Shown: positions 51,072 through 59,286 of the stretch, one piece after another
Numbering within the stretch: position 1 is the first letter of the stretch
Layout: each line of letters starts with the position of its first letter
Source: an uncultured Bacteroides sp.
GTDB lineage: Bacteria; Bacillota; Clostridia; Lachnospirales; Lachnospiraceae
Direction of reading: 5' to 3'
Length of the DNA: 64,000 nt
Assembly (NCBI GenBank): GCA_945913015.1
Contig: CAMECH010000003.1
Location: forward strand, 62,001 to 126,000
Notes under the pieces: model-generated
What the model saw: the letters and a program-made list of their open reading frames with translations, nothing else
The model's database searches: none
Told to the model about the DNA's origin: nothing
Program-made: the position numbers and the translations under genes

Positions 51072-51905
51072 TTATTCTACTATATATCCTGTAATATTGA
51101 TAATTCCATTATTTGTAAATTCTTTTACAGTAAAACTACTTATCCCCTGTGTGTCTCCAATAGTTGGTACGCCTTTGTAATTTCCATATCCCTGCTTGTC
51201 AAGGGTTATTTTATATGTACTTTTTTGCGTCAATTTATGCTTATATGTTCCATTGCGCTGTAACGTACCTGTTACTCCGTTTATCTTGCTGCTTGTACTT
51301 ATTGTTTCTATATTAGCTGAAGCTGAGGCAAAGACTGTAACATTATAGAAAGATACATTTTTAAGCGGCTGAATCTCTGCTGTAAAACCAGTAATCTTTC
51401 CACTTGAGTCTTTTGTGTTTGTAAAAGTAAATTTAAAGTATGAAGAATAGTTAGACATATTCAACTTAAAACCAACCTGACTATTGCACACCTTACACTT
51501 TCCGGTTGAGTCAAGCTGGTGCTCTCCTAATTTACCATCCGTCTGACCGCATGTAATGCATGTTCTTGGCGTCTTGCAGGTTGCTTCTTCCCATATATGA
51601 CCTACTGCTTCACCCTCTGTCTGACCACATACGCTGCATTTCTTAGGTGTTGTGCAGGTTGCCACTTCCCACTTATGTCCAGCTGCTTCGCCTTCTGTTT
51701 CACCACATACGCTACATGTTTTAGGTTTTGTACAGGTTGCCGCCATCCATACATGACCTGCCGGTGCTCCTTCGGTTTCTCCGCATTCACTACATGTCTT
51801 AGGCGTTGTGCAGGTTGCCTCTGTCCATGTATGCTCATGTCCGCAGCCCGAAAGCATACAAAATGTCATTAAAATTACAAATAAAGTAGTGGCCTTTTTC
51901 TTCAT
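51072..51905 (-). CDS. lipoprotein with 26-residue Cys-rich repeats
   Basis: A 277-residue lipoprotein: signal peptide with lipobox LSGC (Cys21). Four to five tandem copies of a 26-residue unit follow, pattern GH-x-W-x-x-A-T-C-T-x-P-K-T-C-x-x-C-G-x-T-E-G, at about 24-145. Three Cys and one His per unit suggest zinc binding or disulfides. The C-terminal 130 residues are beta-rich (FxxAM-like: 'NVTVFASASANIETISTSSKI'). Such repeats occur in many Lachnospiraceae secreted proteins; function is unknown. Confidence 0.75.
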   Translation of the reverse strand: MKKKATTLFVILMTFCMLSGCGHEHTWTEATCTTPKTCSECGETEGAPAGHVWMAATCTKPKTCSVCGETEGEAAGHKWEVATCTTPKKCSVCGQTEGEAVGHIWEEATCKTPRTCITCGQTDGKLGEHQLDSTGKCKVCNSQVGFKLNMSNYSSYFKFTFTNTKDSSGKITGFTAEIQPLKNVSFYNVTVFASASANIETISTSSKINGVTGTLQRNGTYKHKLTQKSTYKITLDKQGYGNYKGVPTIGDTQGISSFTVKEFTNNGIINITGYIVE

Positions 51906-52155
51906 TTCTGTATTTCCCTCCTCATATTTTGTAACGTCTTTTCGCTATTTTCCTTTTACGTTATATATTAGCCATTATATAGCAAATATTAACATTTTTC
52001 AACAAAGCATTACGCATAAGCGTCATATTTTATTTCATTTTTATCGGCGTCAAATCACATCTAATAAATACGCCATATTTTTAGTAAAATAATTGTGCCG
52101 TTAAAGTGTAATTGATATCAATACCAATTTACACTTGCAGGCTTGTTTGCATCAT

Positions 52156-52188
52156 TTGCATAAGCGTTTTGGAATGGAGAAGTTTATG
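52156..52188 (+). repeat. possible degenerate 3' module of the structured repeat
   Basis: GCATAAGCGTTTTGGAATGG then GAGAAGTTTATG matches the last part of copy A (CATAAGCGTCTGCGGAATGG) at about 17 of 20 positions and again ends at a start codon. The upstream hairpins are not present; a separate imperfect hairpin lies at 52104-52136. Confidence 0.4.
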
Positions 52189-52419
52189 AACAGAGTATTA
52201 CAGAGAATTAAGTCACTTATGGATGAGCGACAATGGTCACTTTACAAATTAGCCAAAGAATCCGGAATTCCTTATTCCTCTCTCAATTCACTTTTTCAAA
52301 AAAATAATCAACCCACAATTTCAACATTGGAACGCATATGCAATGGTTTCCATATTACTATGTCTGAATTTTTTTCAGATTCCGCACCATACCGGATGAC
52401 CGAAGAAACATACACTTAG
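52186..52419 (+). CDS. small XRE-family helix-turn-helix protein
   Basis: A 77-residue Cro/CI-type regulator consisting of one DNA-binding domain: 'WSLYKLAKESGIPYSSLNSLFQ' near 15-37 is the helix-turn-helix and 'PTISTLERICNGFHITMSEFF' near 42-62 completes the fold. ATG 52186 has GGAGA at 5 nt. There is no toxin or other partner next to it; it is convergent with rsfS. Confidence 0.85.
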   Translation: MNRVLQRIKSLMDERQWSLYKLAKESGIPYSSLNSLFQKNNQPTISTLERICNGFHITMSEFFSDSAPYRMTEETYT

Positions 52420-52521
52420 GAAGAAAAAAATATTATTTCTTATTACCGCACTTTAAACCGGCACGACAAAAAATTATTTATGAATTTTCTTAAGATTTTC
52501 AATTCATGATTACACATATTA

Positions 52522-52573
52522 AAAGACACCTCATCATCTAATGGCATTAACCATATGACAATGAAGTGTCTTT
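52522..52573. terminator. bidirectional terminator between XRE gene and rsfS
   Basis: AAAGACACCTCAT pairs with ATGAAGTGTCTTT (one mismatch), with an inner TGG/CCA. T-rich runs follow on both strands (TTATATTTTT on plus, TTTTAATATG on minus). Confidence 0.8.
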
Positions 52574-52590
52574 ATATTTTTCAGCATATA

Positions 52591-52947
52591 TTACAGTTCG
52601 TCAGGCTCTATCTGCCTTCCGTCTCTCCAGATTCTCTCAAGGTCATAGAAAAGTCTGTCTTCCTTGGAAAACACATGAATAATTATATCGTTATAATCCA
52701 TGAGAATCCATGATGCCCCCTGAAAGCCCTCAACCTTATCGGTTGTATAGCCTGCTTTGGCAAGCTTTTCTTCTGCATTATCCGCAAGTGCCTGTACCTG
52801 CATCGGATTATTACCTGTGACAATTATAAAGTAATCCGCAATTACACTTACCTCACTTATATCAATAACTCTGATATCCTCGCCCTTCTTATCCTTAAGG
52901 GCTTCGATTGCTATTTTTGCCATTTCCTTTGATTTACTGTTTTCCAA
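52591..52947 (-). CDS. rsfS: ribosomal silencing factor RsfS
   Basis: A 118-residue protein that binds L14 and blocks subunit joining in slow growth. 'DIRVIDISEVSVIADYFIIVTGNNPMQVQALADNAEEKL' parts near 21-60 and 'GFQGASWILMDYNDIIIHVF' parts near 78-98 are typical. TTG at 52947 is the start, with GGAGG 6 nt upstream. It ends the obgE-yhbY-nadD-yqeK-rsfS run. Confidence 0.95.
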   Translation of the reverse strand: MENSKSKEMAKIAIEALKDKKGEDIRVIDISEVSVIADYFIIVTGNNPMQVQALADNAEEKLAKAGYTTDKVEGFQGASWILMDYNDIIIHVFSKEDRLFYDLERIWRDGRQIEPDEL

Positions 52948-52970
52948 TGCAAACCTCCATTATTTCATTA

Positions 52971-53582
52971 CTATCGTTGATTTTCTGATGCGGACTGCTT
53001 CGACATGGCAGTAATACTCCTGTAATACTCATATGTCTTGGCAGTTGCTTCGTCTATCCGGTCGGATGTATTATCAAGATACTCAAGTGTTGCATGCGCC
53101 ACGACACATACACCCTTATCAATATCCTCAAAGCATATATGACGTATACGCTCAAGGTCAGGTGCTTTATTGCGGTTAGGCTCAATATAATCCGCCACAA
53201 ATATTATTTTTTCCAGAAGCGTCATATACGGCCGTCCCGTAGTATGGAAGCGTATTGCGCTGCATATTTCTTCGTCGCGCACGTCGTATTTGTGCCATGC
53301 GTACCATGCGCCAAGCTTTGCATGCAGAAGTGAAGGATTGTCACGTTCACTCTCCGTTATTTCAATGCCGTTTTCTTCGCATCTGCGGATTTTTTCCTCA
53401 TCAGAAATGCATTTGGCACAGTCATGCAGAAGTCCTGCAATATACGCTTTCTCCATATTCTCGCCATATCGCATTGCCATACATGCGGCTGTATATGCGA
53501 CGCCGAGCGTATGTGTGAATCTTCCCGGCGTAAGCTTTTTTTTGAGTTTTTCAGTAATATCTTCAATTCGTTCTGATTTCAT
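52971..53582 (-). CDS. yqeK: YqeK-type HD-domain Ap4A hydrolase
   Basis: A 203-residue HD phosphohydrolase; YqeK enzymes split diadenosine tetraphosphate to two ADP. Metal motifs are 'RFTHTLGVAYTA' near 20, 'AGLLHDCAKCI' near 48 (HD), 'SLLHAKLGAWYA' near 83 and 'IRFHTTGRPYMT' near 109. The start overlaps nadD by 20 nt; ATG 53582 has GGA at 7 nt, ATG 53594 is an alternative. nadD-yqeK-rsfS order is conserved in Firmicutes. Confidence 0.92.
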   Translation of the reverse strand: MKSERIEDITEKLKKKLTPGRFTHTLGVAYTAACMAMRYGENMEKAYIAGLLHDCAKCISDEEKIRRCEENGIEITESERDNPSLLHAKLGAWYAWHKYDVRDEEICSAIRFHTTGRPYMTLLEKIIFVADYIEPNRNKAPDLERIRHICFEDIDKGVCVVAHATLEYLDNTSDRIDEATAKTYEYYRSITAMSKQSASENQR

Positions 53583-54198
53583 AATATAATCCATTCTTAT
53601 AAATGTAATCTTCAACCTTCGGATTAAGCATCCCTTTAACTGATTGTCCGTCTTTAATCCTCTGCCTGATTTCGCTTGAGCTTATCGGAATATCCGGTGT
53701 ATGCAGAAATTTAATTCGCGCACCATACTTTTCTTCTAAATGTGCAGCCTGTGCCGTAAGCTCACTGGCAGCATGCCTGTCACGATTCGCCGCGACAATT
53801 GTGGCAAGCTTCATCACAGTCTTTGGACAGTGCCACTGCTCAATCTGAAACAGAGAATCCGCACCTATTATAAAATAGATATCAGAATATCTTTGTGAAA
53901 ATTCAGTAAGCGTTTCTGAACTGAAAGAATATCCCTCTTTAACAATTTCATAATCCGAAAATTCAAGTTCAGGATAATCTTCTATCGCAAGGCGCACCAT
54001 TTCGCACCGGTATTCATCCGCCGCTATCTCCATATTGCGCTTATGCGGGGGATTGCCGCTCGGCATTACAATTACCTTTTCAAGTTCAAATTCCTTCCAT
54101 GCCTGCCTTGCAATTGCCACATGCCCAAGATGAATCGGGTTAAATGTACCGCCAAACAGGCCGATTGGCTTATTACTTACTCTTTTTTGGCAAAACAA
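53563..54198 (-). CDS. nadD: nicotinate-nucleotide adenylyltransferase
   Basis: A 211-residue enzyme that adenylates nicotinate mononucleotide for NAD synthesis. The nucleotidyltransferase motifs are 'GLFGGTFNPIHLGHVAIA' near 13-30 (HxGH) and 'ISSSEIRQRIKDG' near 177. The only common start codon in frame is TTG 54198, inside the yhbY 3' end (26-nt overlap), with AAGGAG about 10 nt before it; the short leader to 'NKPIGLFGG' is normal. Confidence 0.93.
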   Translation of the reverse strand: MFCQKRVSNKPIGLFGGTFNPIHLGHVAIARQAWKEFELEKVIVMPSGNPPHKRNMEIAADEYRCEMVRLAIEDYPELEFSDYEIVKEGYSFSSETLTEFSQRYSDIYFIIGADSLFQIEQWHCPKTVMKLATIVAANRDRHAASELTAQAAHLEEKYGARIKFLHTPDIPISSSEIRQRIKDGQSVKGMLNPKVEDYIYKNGLYYEIRTN

Positions 54199-54484
54199 TC
54201 TTAGGATTCTCCTTAGCTTCCTTATACAGAACTATTTTCTTTCCGATAACCTGAACCACCTGTGAACGTGTTCTTTCTGCGACAATCTGCGCCAGCTCCT
54301 TCGGGTCGTCAGCACAGTTCTGAAGCACACTTATTTTAATAAGTTCACGCTTTTCCAAAGCTTCCGCAATGCCCTTTACAAACTCCGGGGTTATGCTTGA
54401 TTTGCCAATCTGGAAAATCGGGTCCATTGTCATTGCAAGGCCTTTAAGATAGGCACGCTGCTTGCTTGTCATAGATTCAGCCAT
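54173..54484 (-). CDS. yhbY: YhbY/CRS1-YhbY RNA-binding protein
   Basis: A 103-residue CRM-domain protein that associates with pre-50S particles. The GxxG-like loop is 'FQIGKSSITPEFVKGIAEAL' parts near 27-46, and 'ELIKISVLQNC' and 'VVQVIGKKIVLYK' complete the fold. ATG 54484 has GGAG at 7 nt; that site is the end of a partial structured repeat between obgE and this gene. Confidence 0.93.
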   Translation of the reverse strand: MAESMTSKQRAYLKGLAMTMDPIFQIGKSSITPEFVKGIAEALEKRELIKISVLQNCADDPKELAQIVAERTRSQVVQVIGKKIVLYKEAKENPKIVLPKKSK

Positions 54485-54516
54485 AATCTTCTCCATTCCG
54501 CAGACGCTTTTGCGTC
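54482..54516 (-). repeat. solo 3' module of the structured repeat before yhbY
   Basis: On the minus strand GACGC-AAAA-GCGTC hairpin, then TGCGGAATGGAGAAGATT and the ATG. GCGTCTGCGGAATGG is identical to copies A and C. The other hairpins are absent. Confidence 0.65.
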
Positions 54517-54523
54517 ATGTTAT

Positions 54524-55810
54524 TTAATCATAATAATCAAAATCAAGATATCCGCCAACATTGACGGTATCGCCTTCCTTGATTCCCATATCCTTTAATT
54601 TTTCAATTATGCCGTTTTCATGCATAAATCTCTGGAAATAATTAAAGCCCTTTTCAGAATCAAGATTCGTATAACCGAGCATTCTGTCAATACGTGGTCC
54701 TTCAATAACAAATGACCCGTCATCCGCACGATGAATTGAAAACGGCTCATCAGGATTGTCGAGAATATCCTCCATGAAGAACTCTTTTTCAAATACAGTC
54801 GGCTGTTCATCAAGCCCGTCAAGCATTTCCCTGACAGCGTATAAAAGCTCCTTAACGCCCTGTCCGCTTACTGCGGATATAGGAAATACCCTGATTCCCT
54901 GCGGTTCAAATTCAGTCTTAAGCCTGTCCACCGGATTTTCGTCCTCAGAATAAATTACATCCGTCTTATTGGCTGCAATTACCTGCGGACGCTTTAAAAG
55001 GTCCGGATTATAAGCTTCAAGCTCGGCATTAATAGTTTTAATATCTTCAATAGGGTCACGTCCTTCAGTTGAAGCCACGTCTACCATATGAATAAGCACC
55101 TTTGTCCTCTCAATATGGCGCAAAAACTCATGTCCAAGTCCTGTGCCTTCGGAGGCACCTTCTATAAGTCCCGGAATGTCGGCAATAACAAAACCTTTTC
55201 CGTCAAGGTCTACAACGCCAAGATTAGGATTGAGCGTTGTGAAATGATAATTGGCAATCTTTGGTTTTGCATTGGTAACTCTCGAAAGAAATGTTGACTT
55301 ACCTACATTTGGAAATCCGACAAGTCCCACATCGGCAATAACCTTAAGTTCAAGACGTACCCACAACTCCTGAGCCTCCTGCCCCGGCTGTGCATACTTC
55401 GGAGCCTGCATTGTTGCCGTGGCATAGTTCATATTGCCCTTGCCGCCTCTTCCTCCGCGAAGCACTACCTCACGCATATTATCGCCTGACATGTCAGTTA
55501 TAACCTTTCCTGATGCGTCATCCTTTATAACAGTTCCTTCCGGAACCTTGATAATGAGGTCTTCTCCGTCTTTGCCATGGCAGCGGCGTTTGCCGCCTTC
55601 TTCTCCGTTTTCTGCCATGTATTTTTTATTATGACGGAAATCTCCCAGTGTATTCAAGCCTTTATCAACTACAAAAACAACGTCGCCGCCTCTGCCTCCG
55701 TCGCCGCCGTCCGGACCTCCGTCCGGCACAAACAGTTCTCGTCTGAAGGAAACATGACCGTCGCCGCCTTTACCTGATTTAATAAATATTCTAACGCTGT
55801 CTGCAAACAT
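54524..55810 (-). CDS. obgE: GTPase ObgE/CgtA
   Basis: A 428-residue 50S assembly GTPase. The glycine-rich Obg domain (about 1-158, 'GGPDGGDGGRGGDVVF') precedes the G domain: G1 'GFPNVGKSTFLS' near 165, 'DIPGLIEGASEGTGLGHEFLRHIER' parts near 210, 'NKTD' near 282. A C-terminal OCT domain spans about 350-428. The start MFADSVRIFIK matches the family and has a weak GGAATT site preceded by a hairpin. Confidence 0.96.
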   Translation of the reverse strand: MFADSVRIFIKSGKGGDGHVSFRRELFVPDGGPDGGDGGRGGDVVFVVDKGLNTLGDFRHNKKYMAENGEEGGKRRCHGKDGEDLIIKVPEGTVIKDDASGKVITDMSGDNMREVVLRGGRGGKGNMNYATATMQAPKYAQPGQEAQELWVRLELKVIADVGLVGFPNVGKSTFLSRVTNAKPKIANYHFTTLNPNLGVVDLDGKGFVIADIPGLIEGASEGTGLGHEFLRHIERTKVLIHMVDVASTEGRDPIEDIKTINAELEAYNPDLLKRPQVIAANKTDVIYSEDENPVDRLKTEFEPQGIRVFPISAVSGQGVKELLYAVREMLDGLDEQPTVFEKEFFMEDILDNPDEPFSIHRADDGSFVIEGPRIDRMLGYTNLDSEKGFNYFQRFMHENGIIEKLKDMGIKEGDTVNVGGYLDFDYYD

Positions 55811-55826
55811 TTTCAATTCCATTCTG

Positions 55827-55840
55827 CCGCACAAATGCGG
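55827..55840 (-). repeat. small hairpin before the obgE ribosome site
   Basis: CCGCA-TTTG-TGCGG (minus strand), a 5-bp stem with a 4-nt loop, is followed by CAGAATGGAATTGAAA and the ATG. This is the same 'mini-hairpin then GAATGG' order seen in the repeat modules, though the sequence identity is short. Confidence 0.4.
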
Positions 55841-55871
55841 TCTTAACATTTACAATCAAAACATAAATCGA

Positions 55872-55915
55872 GAAAAAAAGCTACAAATCTCAAGAACACT
55901 CAAGACTTGTAGCTT
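55872..55915 (-). terminator. terminator after rpmA
   Basis: On the minus strand AAGCTACAA and TTGTAGCTT pair (9 bp) and are followed by TTTTTTC. It separates rplU-prp-rpmA from obgE. Confidence 0.8.
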
Positions 55916-55935
55916 CATTAAGAATCTGTGATTAA

Positions 55936-56226
55936 TTATTCGTTTGATGCTACAGGATATACAGAAACTCTCTTCTTGTCTCTGCCTAATCTCTCAAACT
56001 TTACAGTACCATCAACTAATGCGAATAATGTATCATCACCACCACGGCCTACGTTAACGCCCGGATGAATCTTAGTACCACGCTGTCTGTAAAGAATGTT
56101 GCCAGCAAGTACAAACTGTCCGTCAGCTCTCTTAGCGCCTAATCTCTTAGACTCAGAATCACGACCGTTCTTTGTTGAACCAACACCCTTCTTATGAGCG
56201 AAAAATTGAAGGTTTAATTCTAACAT
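55936..56226 (-). CDS. rpmA: 50S ribosomal protein L27
   Basis: A 96-residue L27 with the Firmicute N-terminal extension '[14 protein letters not shown]'. Prp protease cleaves after the FFA, exposing the lysine-rich tail that reaches the peptidyl-transferase centre. '[22 protein letters not shown]' parts are standard. The Prp gene is the next one upstream, 2 nt away. Confidence 0.97.
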   Translation of the reverse strand: MLELNLQFFAHKKGVGSTKNGRDSESKRLGAKRADGQFVLAGNILYRQRGTKIHPGVNVGRGGDDTLFALVDGTVKFERLGRDKKRVSVYPVASNE

Positions 56227-56228
56227 GG

Positions 56229-56561
56229 TTACACCTCCTTAAATGTAATCGAAATATACTTTGGATTGCCTTTTGCCACCTGAGTCAAACCTAACTCAAG
56301 CGATTTCAGCAATACTGCTGCCTCACCTGATTGATGCCCGGTTACCTTTGCAGATATCCTTGCATTATCATTATCATTATTACTCTTAACTTCAATGTCG
56401 GTATCAGTAAATGCCTCAATCGAATTAACAGTATTAATGACAAGCATCGAGACTGCCGCACAAATGATGTCCTTACCGGAATCATCATACCCTGCATGTC
56501 CCTCTGTCTCAAATCCTACAATGTCATTATTATGATTTTTGTAGATTGTAACGTTAATCAT
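56229..56561 (-). CDS. prp: ribosomal-processing cysteine protease Prp
   Basis: A 110-residue cysteine protease that removes the L27 extension. The catalytic His is in '[12 protein letters not shown]' near 22 and the Cys in '[19 protein letters not shown]' near 34. Position between rplU and rpmA is invariant in Firmicutes. The gene lies 16 nt after rplU. Confidence 0.95.
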   Translation of the reverse strand: MINVTIYKNHNNDIVGFETEGHAGYDDSGKDIICAAVSMLVINTVNSIEAFTDTDIEVKSNNDNDNARISAKVTGHQSGEAAVLLKSLELGLTQVAKGNPKYISITFKEV

Positions 56562-56577
56562 AATCAGTCACCGCTAA

Positions 56578-56886
56578 TTAAGCATTAATCTTTTCAATCT
56601 TTACCTTAGTGAAAAGCTGTCTGTGACCATTCTTCTTGTGATAGCCGGTCTTTCTCTTGTACTTGTAAACAATGACCTTCTTGCCCTTGCCTTCAGATAC
56701 AACGCTTGCTGTTACTGTAGCACCCTTAACTGTTGGGTCGCCAACCTTAGCTGAACCGTCGTTTACGAAAAGCACCTGGTCAAATGTTACCGTATCTCCA
56801 GCATTAAGACCAAGCTTCTCAACTCTGATCTCATCACCTTCTGAAACCGTGTACTGCTTACCACCTGTTGCAATAATCGCGTACAT
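56578..56886 (-). CDS. rplU: 50S ribosomal protein L21
   Basis: A 102-residue L21: '[25 protein letters not shown]' parts at the N-terminus and '[21 protein letters not shown]' parts at the C-terminus. AGGAGG precedes ATG 56886. The leader upstream is structured and probably binds L21. Confidence 0.97.
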   Translation of the reverse strand: MYAIIATGGKQYTVSEGDEIRVEKLGLNAGDTVTFDQVLFVNDGSAKVGDPTVKGATVTASVVSEGKGKKVIVYKYKRKTGYHKKNGHRQLFTKVKIEKINA

Positions 56887-56968
56887 ATGGTACCTCCTAT
56901 AATCTTTACTCGCCAGCTTCGGTGTTATGCAAAAATGCATAAACTTATAACCACGCTGAGCGGCACAC
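56887..56968 (-). promoter_or_regulatory. L21 leader, likely autoregulatory RNA
   Basis: The 5'-UTR of rplU starts near 56968 and holds a structured segment with 'GCGTGGTTATAAG', an inner hairpin TATGCA-TTTT-TGCATA and 'ACCGAAGCTGGCGAGT'. This position and layout fit the ribosomal protein L21 leader of Firmicutes, by which L21 is thought to repress its operon. Assigned from context and remembered consensus. Confidence 0.6.
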
Positions 56969-56974
56969 TAGAAT

Positions 56975-57003
56975 ATAATATATCCTGAGATTGGAAATGT
57001 CAA
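56975..57003 (-). promoter_or_regulatory. promoter of rplU-prp-rpmA
   Basis: On the minus strand TTGACA (57003-56998), 17-nt spacer and TATTAT (56980-56975), almost consensus as expected for a ribosomal protein operon. Confidence 0.88.
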
Positions 57004-57029
57004 CATTTTTATACAAAAAAATTGTAAAA

Positions 57030-58352
57030 TTAATTTTGCAGCAGCGGATTTTTAATTATCCGCACAATCAGCGGAATTACCATAAGAATCCACACAATCG
57101 GTTCTGCCATAATTATTGCCGTATAGTTAAAATGCGGAACAAGCAGAATTACAACAAGCACTTTTCCGACAAGCTCAATAGAACTTGAAATAATCGGAGT
57201 TATGTGGTCTCCTATTCCCTGCATTGAATTTCGTATAATTGCTATCATTGCAGGCACAAAATAAAACAGCGTGTCAATCCTTAAGTAAAGTGCGCCCGTC
57301 TGAAGAATTTCATCAATACTGCTGCCTGTAACAAGATGAATAAGCCACGGCCCTGTCGTCCATGCTGCCACAACCGTTCCCACGCACCATATCCACGCCA
57401 TAAGAATACTGTGCTTTAATCCGGCCTTTACACGGCTTACTTTTCCCGCCCCGATATTCTGTCCGCAAAATGTCGCCATTGTCATTCCAAACACCGAAAA
57501 TATCATCATAAACATTTCGGTTATTTTGCGTGCTGCCGAATGTGCAACTATAATGTCCTCACCAAATGTATTAATTGCACTCTGGAGCGAAACCGTTCCG
57601 AGCGAAACAATCGAATTCATAAAGCCCATCGATAAGCCCGACATAAGCATCTGTTTTGCCAAAGACATATCCACTCTGCACTGTGCAGGTACAAAACGGA
57701 TGCACTCATATCTTTTTACCGAATAAATAATACACGCTGCCGCCGCAATAAACTGTGATGCAAGCGTGGCATAGGCCGCCCCTTCAACATCCATTTTCCA
57801 TATATAAAGACACAGATAATCTCCCGCAATATTAATTACCGCAGACAGTGCCAGAAAAAGAAGCGGCGTAACCGTATCTCCGATGGCGCGCAGAATCCCC
57901 ATGCACACATTGTAAAACACTGATATAATCATGCCTGCAAATATAATGATTATATAGTCATGCGCCCTTTCAAAGATATCCTGCGGCGTGTTAAGCACAT
58001 TTAACAGAGGATACAGAAATACAACGCTTATAATTGAAAGCACTGCTGCCACCAGTGTTCCAAGCACATATGATGCAGCCGCTGCACGCTTTACTCCTTC
58101 TGCATCCTTTGCTCCGAAAAATCTTGCCGTTATAACCGAAAACCCATTGGTAATCCCAATCATAAGTCCTACAACAAGCGTATTCAGCGGATTTGTGACG
58201 CCAACGGCAGCCAGTGCATTTTCCCCTAAGAACTCACCGACCATTCGTGTATCAACAAAGCTGTATGTAAGCTGAAGCACATTTGCAAGAAAAATCGGAA
58301 ATGCAAACTGCAATATGACTTTTATGTCATTTCCCTTAGTTAAATCTTTCAT
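57030..58352 (-). CDS. MATE family efflux transporter
   Basis: A 440-residue protein with 12 predicted membrane helices in two repeats, of the NorM/DinF-like MATE group, which exports cationic compounds using a Na+ or H+ gradient. 'FAFPIFLANVLQLTYSFVDTRMVGEFLG' parts near 16-43 are the typical first helices. Its start overlaps the preceding lipoprotein stop (ATGA), so both belong to one unit. Confidence 0.93.
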   Translation of the reverse strand: MKDLTKGNDIKVILQFAFPIFLANVLQLTYSFVDTRMVGEFLGENALAAVGVTNPLNTLVVGLMIGITNGFSVITARFFGAKDAEGVKRAAAASYVLGTLVAAVLSIISVVFLYPLLNVLNTPQDIFERAHDYIIIIFAGMIISVFYNVCMGILRAIGDTVTPLLFLALSAVINIAGDYLCLYIWKMDVEGAAYATLASQFIAAAACIIYSVKRYECIRFVPAQCRVDMSLAKQMLMSGLSMGFMNSIVSLGTVSLQSAINTFGEDIIVAHSAARKITEMFMMIFSVFGMTMATFCGQNIGAGKVSRVKAGLKHSILMAWIWCVGTVVAAWTTGPWLIHLVTGSSIDEILQTGALYLRIDTLFYFVPAMIAIIRNSMQGIGDHITPIISSSIELVGKVLVVILLVPHFNYTAIIMAEPIVWILMVIPLIVRIIKNPLLQN

Positions 58353-59167
58353 TTTGCGGTATTTACCACCTTAATAGTCCAGAATGAGCTTCCCGTATAA
58401 TTTCCCGAAGCATCAAACTGTCCTGCTGCCGGGTCATAAATAAATGCAGTAAGTGTCACCTCGCCGTCAATTGCCTCCACTTTCTTTCCTGCGGTAAATT
58501 TAATTGATGTAAGAAGTGTATTTTCATTATAAGCCTGCTGCTCAACATGGCTGTACCAGACACCCGGTGTCTGATGATAGTCATCATAAAGGTAGAATTC
58601 CATATAATCCTTGTATTCAAGTGTATCCTTCGGTTCAAGAATCATCTTGTGAACCTTTTTGCTGCCGCCGTCAAGTGTAAAATCAACACAATATCCGATG
58701 CGGTAACGCGACGCCTCTTCTGTTGCAAACCAGACAGGCTCCCACAGATACTTAAATACCTGTCCCTGAATCGTCGGCTCATGTGTGTTAATCGCCTCAA
58801 AGCACATGATATCCTTACCCTTCACCCATGCGCTCTCGTATGTCTTTTCAACAAATTCCCTTCGTGATTTTGCCTCATTATAAATGTAAATGCCGCATAC
58901 GCCCATTGTGCGGTTTTCTGCCTTTACAGCCTGTGTTGCCACGGTTGCGGCAGATGTTGCAGACTGTGTTGCCGCTGCCTGTGTCGTCGTTTCCTGACCG
59001 GACATCTCCTGATTTGCGGCTTCTTTACCTTCCGGGCCTGTAATATTCTGATTTCCTGACTGTGCCTTGCTGTCAACATTTGAGAAGCCGCATCCTGCTG
59101 CCCCTGATACAATGCACACTGCCATACAGCACAGTGCTGCCTTTTTTAACATTCTTAAGTTATACAT
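58349..59167 (-). CDS. lipoprotein of unknown function
   Basis: A 272-residue protein with a lipoprotein signal (hydrophobic segment about 9-27, lipobox SGAAGC), a Gln/Thr/Ala-rich linker (about 35-85) and a compact C-terminal domain with many aromatic residues ('IYIYNEAKSRREFVEKTYES', 'YMEFYLYDDYHQTPGVWY'). I do not recognise the domain. AAAGG lies 8 nt before ATG 59167. It overlaps the MATE gene by 4 nt. Confidence 0.7.
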   Translation of the reverse strand: MYNLRMLKKAALCCMAVCIVSGAAGCGFSNVDSKAQSGNQNITGPEGKEAANQEMSGQETTTQAAATQSATSAATVATQAVKAENRTMGVCGIYIYNEAKSRREFVEKTYESAWVKGKDIMCFEAINTHEPTIQGQVFKYLWEPVWFATEEASRYRIGYCVDFTLDGGSKKVHKMILEPKDTLEYKDYMEFYLYDDYHQTPGVWYSHVEQQAYNENTLLTSIKFTAGKKVEAIDGEVTLTAFIYDPAAGQFDASGNYTGSSFWTIKVVNTAK

Positions 59168-59286
59168 AATTAATGCCTTTCTTTTTTCTAAATGCCTTAT
59201 TTTACGCAATTACACGTACGTCATCCCGTACATTAACCCATTCGTCAACCCATACGTTAATCTGTACGTCGCTTATAGTTATACTT

